From: Patulibacter defluvii
GTDB lineage: Bacteria; Actinomycetota; Thermoleophilia; Solirubrobacterales; Solirubrobacteraceae
NCBI RefSeq assembly: GCF_034096925.1
Contig: NZ_JAWZSQ010000022.1
Span: forward strand, 1 to 64,000
DNA: 64,000 nucleotides
Reading direction: 5' to 3'
The first letter of the stretch is position 1, and the number at the start of each line of letters is the position of its first letter. The position numbers and the translations under genes are program-made. The notes under the pieces were generated by a model. That model saw only the letters and a program-made list of their open reading frames with translations. It searched no databases and had not been told where the DNA came from. Of this stretch, positions 62,731 to 64,000 are shown in pieces.

Positions 62731-63419
62731 CAGTCCTCCTCTCCGTCCAGGTCGCCGCGGGAGGGCGGGGACCCGGCGCCGGTCGACGGCGTGATGTGGG
62801 CGCTGAGCGCGCCCGGGACCGGGTTGACGGCGCCGACGCCCTCGCGCATCGAGCCGGTGCCGGTCGGCGCCAGCAGGTCGAGGGCGGCGATCATCCGCTC
62901 CTCGCCGGGCAGCACGCCGCGGCGGCGGCGGGCCAGCACGACCGCGCCGACGGCGGCCACCAGCAGCAGGAACGAGGCGGCCTCGAAGGGCAGCAGGAAG
63001 CGGGTCAGCAGCAGCTCGCCGATCTGGCCGGGCGAGCCGAAGTCGGCGCCGATCTTCGCGCCGTCGGCGTCGATCGCCTTCAGGCCCGAGCCGAGGGTGG
63101 CGATCGCGACCGTCGCCAGCAGCCCGATCCCGATCGCGACCGAGAGCCAGCGCAGCGTCGGCGCGGGCCCACCGGTGGCGTCGGTGGCGCCGCCGACGTA
63201 GGCGTTGACGAAGACGTAGAGCACCATCACCGCGCCGACGTAGACCATCACCTGGACCACGGCGACGAACGGCGCGTAGAGCAGCAGGAAGAGCGCGGCC
63301 AGCGACAGCAGGTGGGCGACCAGCGACAGCACCGCGTAGAACGGGTTGCGCAGGACCACCACGCCGAGGGCGGCGATCACGGCCAGCGGGCCGGCGATGA
63401 AGAAGAGCAGCTCGTTCAT
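62730..63419 (-). CDS. nuoJ: NADH-quinone oxidoreductase subunit J
   Basis: A 229-residue subunit with five helices. 'LRNPFYAVLSLVAHLLSLAA' and the pi-bulge region 'FVAVVQVMVYVGAVMVLYVF' are typical. A C-terminal tail of about 60 residues after the last helix is Gly/Pro-rich. Seven bases separate it from nuoI. Confidence 0.95.
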   Translation of the reverse strand: MNELLFFIAGPLAVIAALGVVVLRNPFYAVLSLVAHLLSLAALFLLLYAPFVAVVQVMVYVGAVMVLYVFVNAYVGGATDATGGPAPTLRWLSVAIGIGLLATVAIATLGSGLKAIDADGAKIGADFGSPGQIGELLLTRFLLPFEAASFLLLVAAVGAVVLARRRRGVLPGEERMIAALDLLAPTGTGSMREGVGAVNPVPGALSAHITPSTGAGSPPSRGDLDGEED

Positions 63420-63426
63420 GCCGCGG

Positions 63427-63960
63427 CTACTCCCCCTCCGCCCGCAGCGGCGTCCGCACCGGCGGCTCCTCGAGCAGCATCTCCTTGGTGAAGATCAGGT
63501 CCGACCGGTTGTAGTCGGCCAGCTCGTAGTCGTGGCCCATCGTGATCGCGTCGAACGGGCAGGCCATCTCGCAGTAGCCGCAGAAGATGCAGCGGCTCAT
63601 GTTGATCTCGTAGACCGCCGCGTAGCGCTCGCCGCCGGAGACCCGGTCGAGCGGGTCGTTCTCGGCCGCGACCACGCGGATGCAGTCGGCCGGGCAGGCG
63701 GCGGCGCAGAGCGAGCAGCCGACGCACTTCTCCAGCCCGGTGTCCTCGAACGTGTGCAGCCGGTGGCGGCCGCGGAAGCGCGGGTAGACCGGCGTCTTCT
63801 GCTCGGGGTACTCGATCGTCGTGGTGCCCTCGACGACCCGTCCGAACGAGGTCTTCAGGCCGCGCAGGGTCTCGCCCAGCACGCGGTAGGCGCCGCCGAG
63901 CCCGCCGGGCTCGGGGCCGCGCTGCACCGCGACGAGGTCGTCTCCGGGGTTCCAGGGCAT
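63427..63960 (-). CDS. nuoI: NADH-quinone oxidoreductase subunit I
   Basis: A 177-residue ferredoxin-like subunit with two 4Fe-4S centres that carry electrons to the quinone site. The clusters are bound by 'CVGCSLCAAACPADC' and 'CIFCGYCEMACPFDA'. The N-terminus has the amphipathic region that docks on NuoH. ATG 63958-63960. The upstream gene, expected to be nuoH, is cut by the window end. Confidence 0.97.
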   Translation of the reverse strand: MPWNPGDDLVAVQRGPEPGGLGGAYRVLGETLRGLKTSFGRVVEGTTTIEYPEQKTPVYPRFRGRHRLHTFEDTGLEKCVGCSLCAAACPADCIRVVAAENDPLDRVSGGERYAAVYEINMSRCIFCGYCEMACPFDAITMGHDYELADYNRSDLIFTKEMLLEEPPVRTPLRAEGE

Positions 63961-63988
63961 GAGGGAGGCCTTCGTGATTCCGGTGCGC

Positions 63989-64000
63989 TCAGTCGGTGAC
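63989..64000 (-). CDS. possible last codons of nuoH, truncated by window end
   Basis: On the minus strand the frame Val-Thr-Asp-stop ends at 63989, 28 bases before nuoI. NuoH normally precedes NuoI, so these could be its last codons. Only three codons are visible, so this is context alone. Confidence 0.25.
   Translation of the reverse strand, partial: VTD

Overview
The window is chromosomal DNA of a very GC-rich actinobacterium. Every codon third position leans to G/C, GTG starts are common, and genes overlap by ATGA, GTGA or TGATG. Several families look like those of Thermoleophilia/Solirubrobacterales: a large secreted protein with Cys-Pro repeats, a secreted collagen-like protein, and coiled-coil proteins ending in an Ala/Leu-rich 'LVALSMAASG' domain. 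That placement is inferred from protein style; there is no rRNA gene to confirm it. I saw no tRNA, rRNA, CRISPR array, transposase or phage gene.

Layout. (1) 1-4.8 kb: the N-terminal part of a membrane-fusion (HlyD-type) protein, a 922-residue secreted repeat protein and two small membrane proteins. (2) 4.8-8.1 kb: a TetR regulator divergent from a flavin/2Fe-2S reductase and a membrane fatty-acid desaturase, with a 31-bp palindrome sitting over the predicted start of transcription. (3) 8.1-13.6 kb: an AbiEi/DUF559-like gene bracketed by two copies of a 45-bp palindrome, a LuxR-type regulator, a NUDIX hydrolase, a secreted beta-propeller protein, and a collagen-like protein. (4) 13.7-22.2 kb: a carboxylate-uptake region. 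A LytS-type kinase and LytTR regulator form one four-gene operon with a small membrane subunit and a sodium:solute symporter. Divergently there is a second small subunit plus symporter, followed by acetyl-CoA synthetase. Two 15-bp direct repeats, 21 bp apart, lie between the divergent operons and look like the LytTR binding site.

(5) 22.2-24.7 kb: a membrane diguanylate cyclase, an isoprenylcysteine-methyltransferase-like protein and a repeat-rich intergenic region. (6) 24.7-49.6 kb: a large surface-polysaccharide region with two ligase/polymerase genes, a flippase, a phosphoglycosyl transferase, five glycosyltransferases, a Wzz/BY-kinase-like copolymerase, a polysaccharide deacetylase, two BioF2-like acyltransferases, a sugar epimerase and an LPXTG protein. 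Interleaved in its first third are three paralogous coiled-coil proteins with the same uncharacterised C-terminal domain and a fourth, membrane-anchored coiled-coil protein. This is the most interesting unexplained gene set here. (7) 49.6-57.0 kb: a double-length ThyX-like protein, two response regulators, a second ligase with a TPR-like tail, and a GH16 glucanase-like enzyme. (8) 57.0-64.0 kb: nuoI-nuoN of respiratory complex I, on the minus strand and cut by the window end.

How the parts fit. Regions 6 and 7 together hold most steps of Wzx/Wzy-type polysaccharide synthesis: priming, chain assembly, flipping, polymerisation, length control, modification and trimming. Region 4 plus complex I describes an aerobic organism that imports short carboxylates such as acetate or pyruvate and activates acetate to acetyl-CoA.
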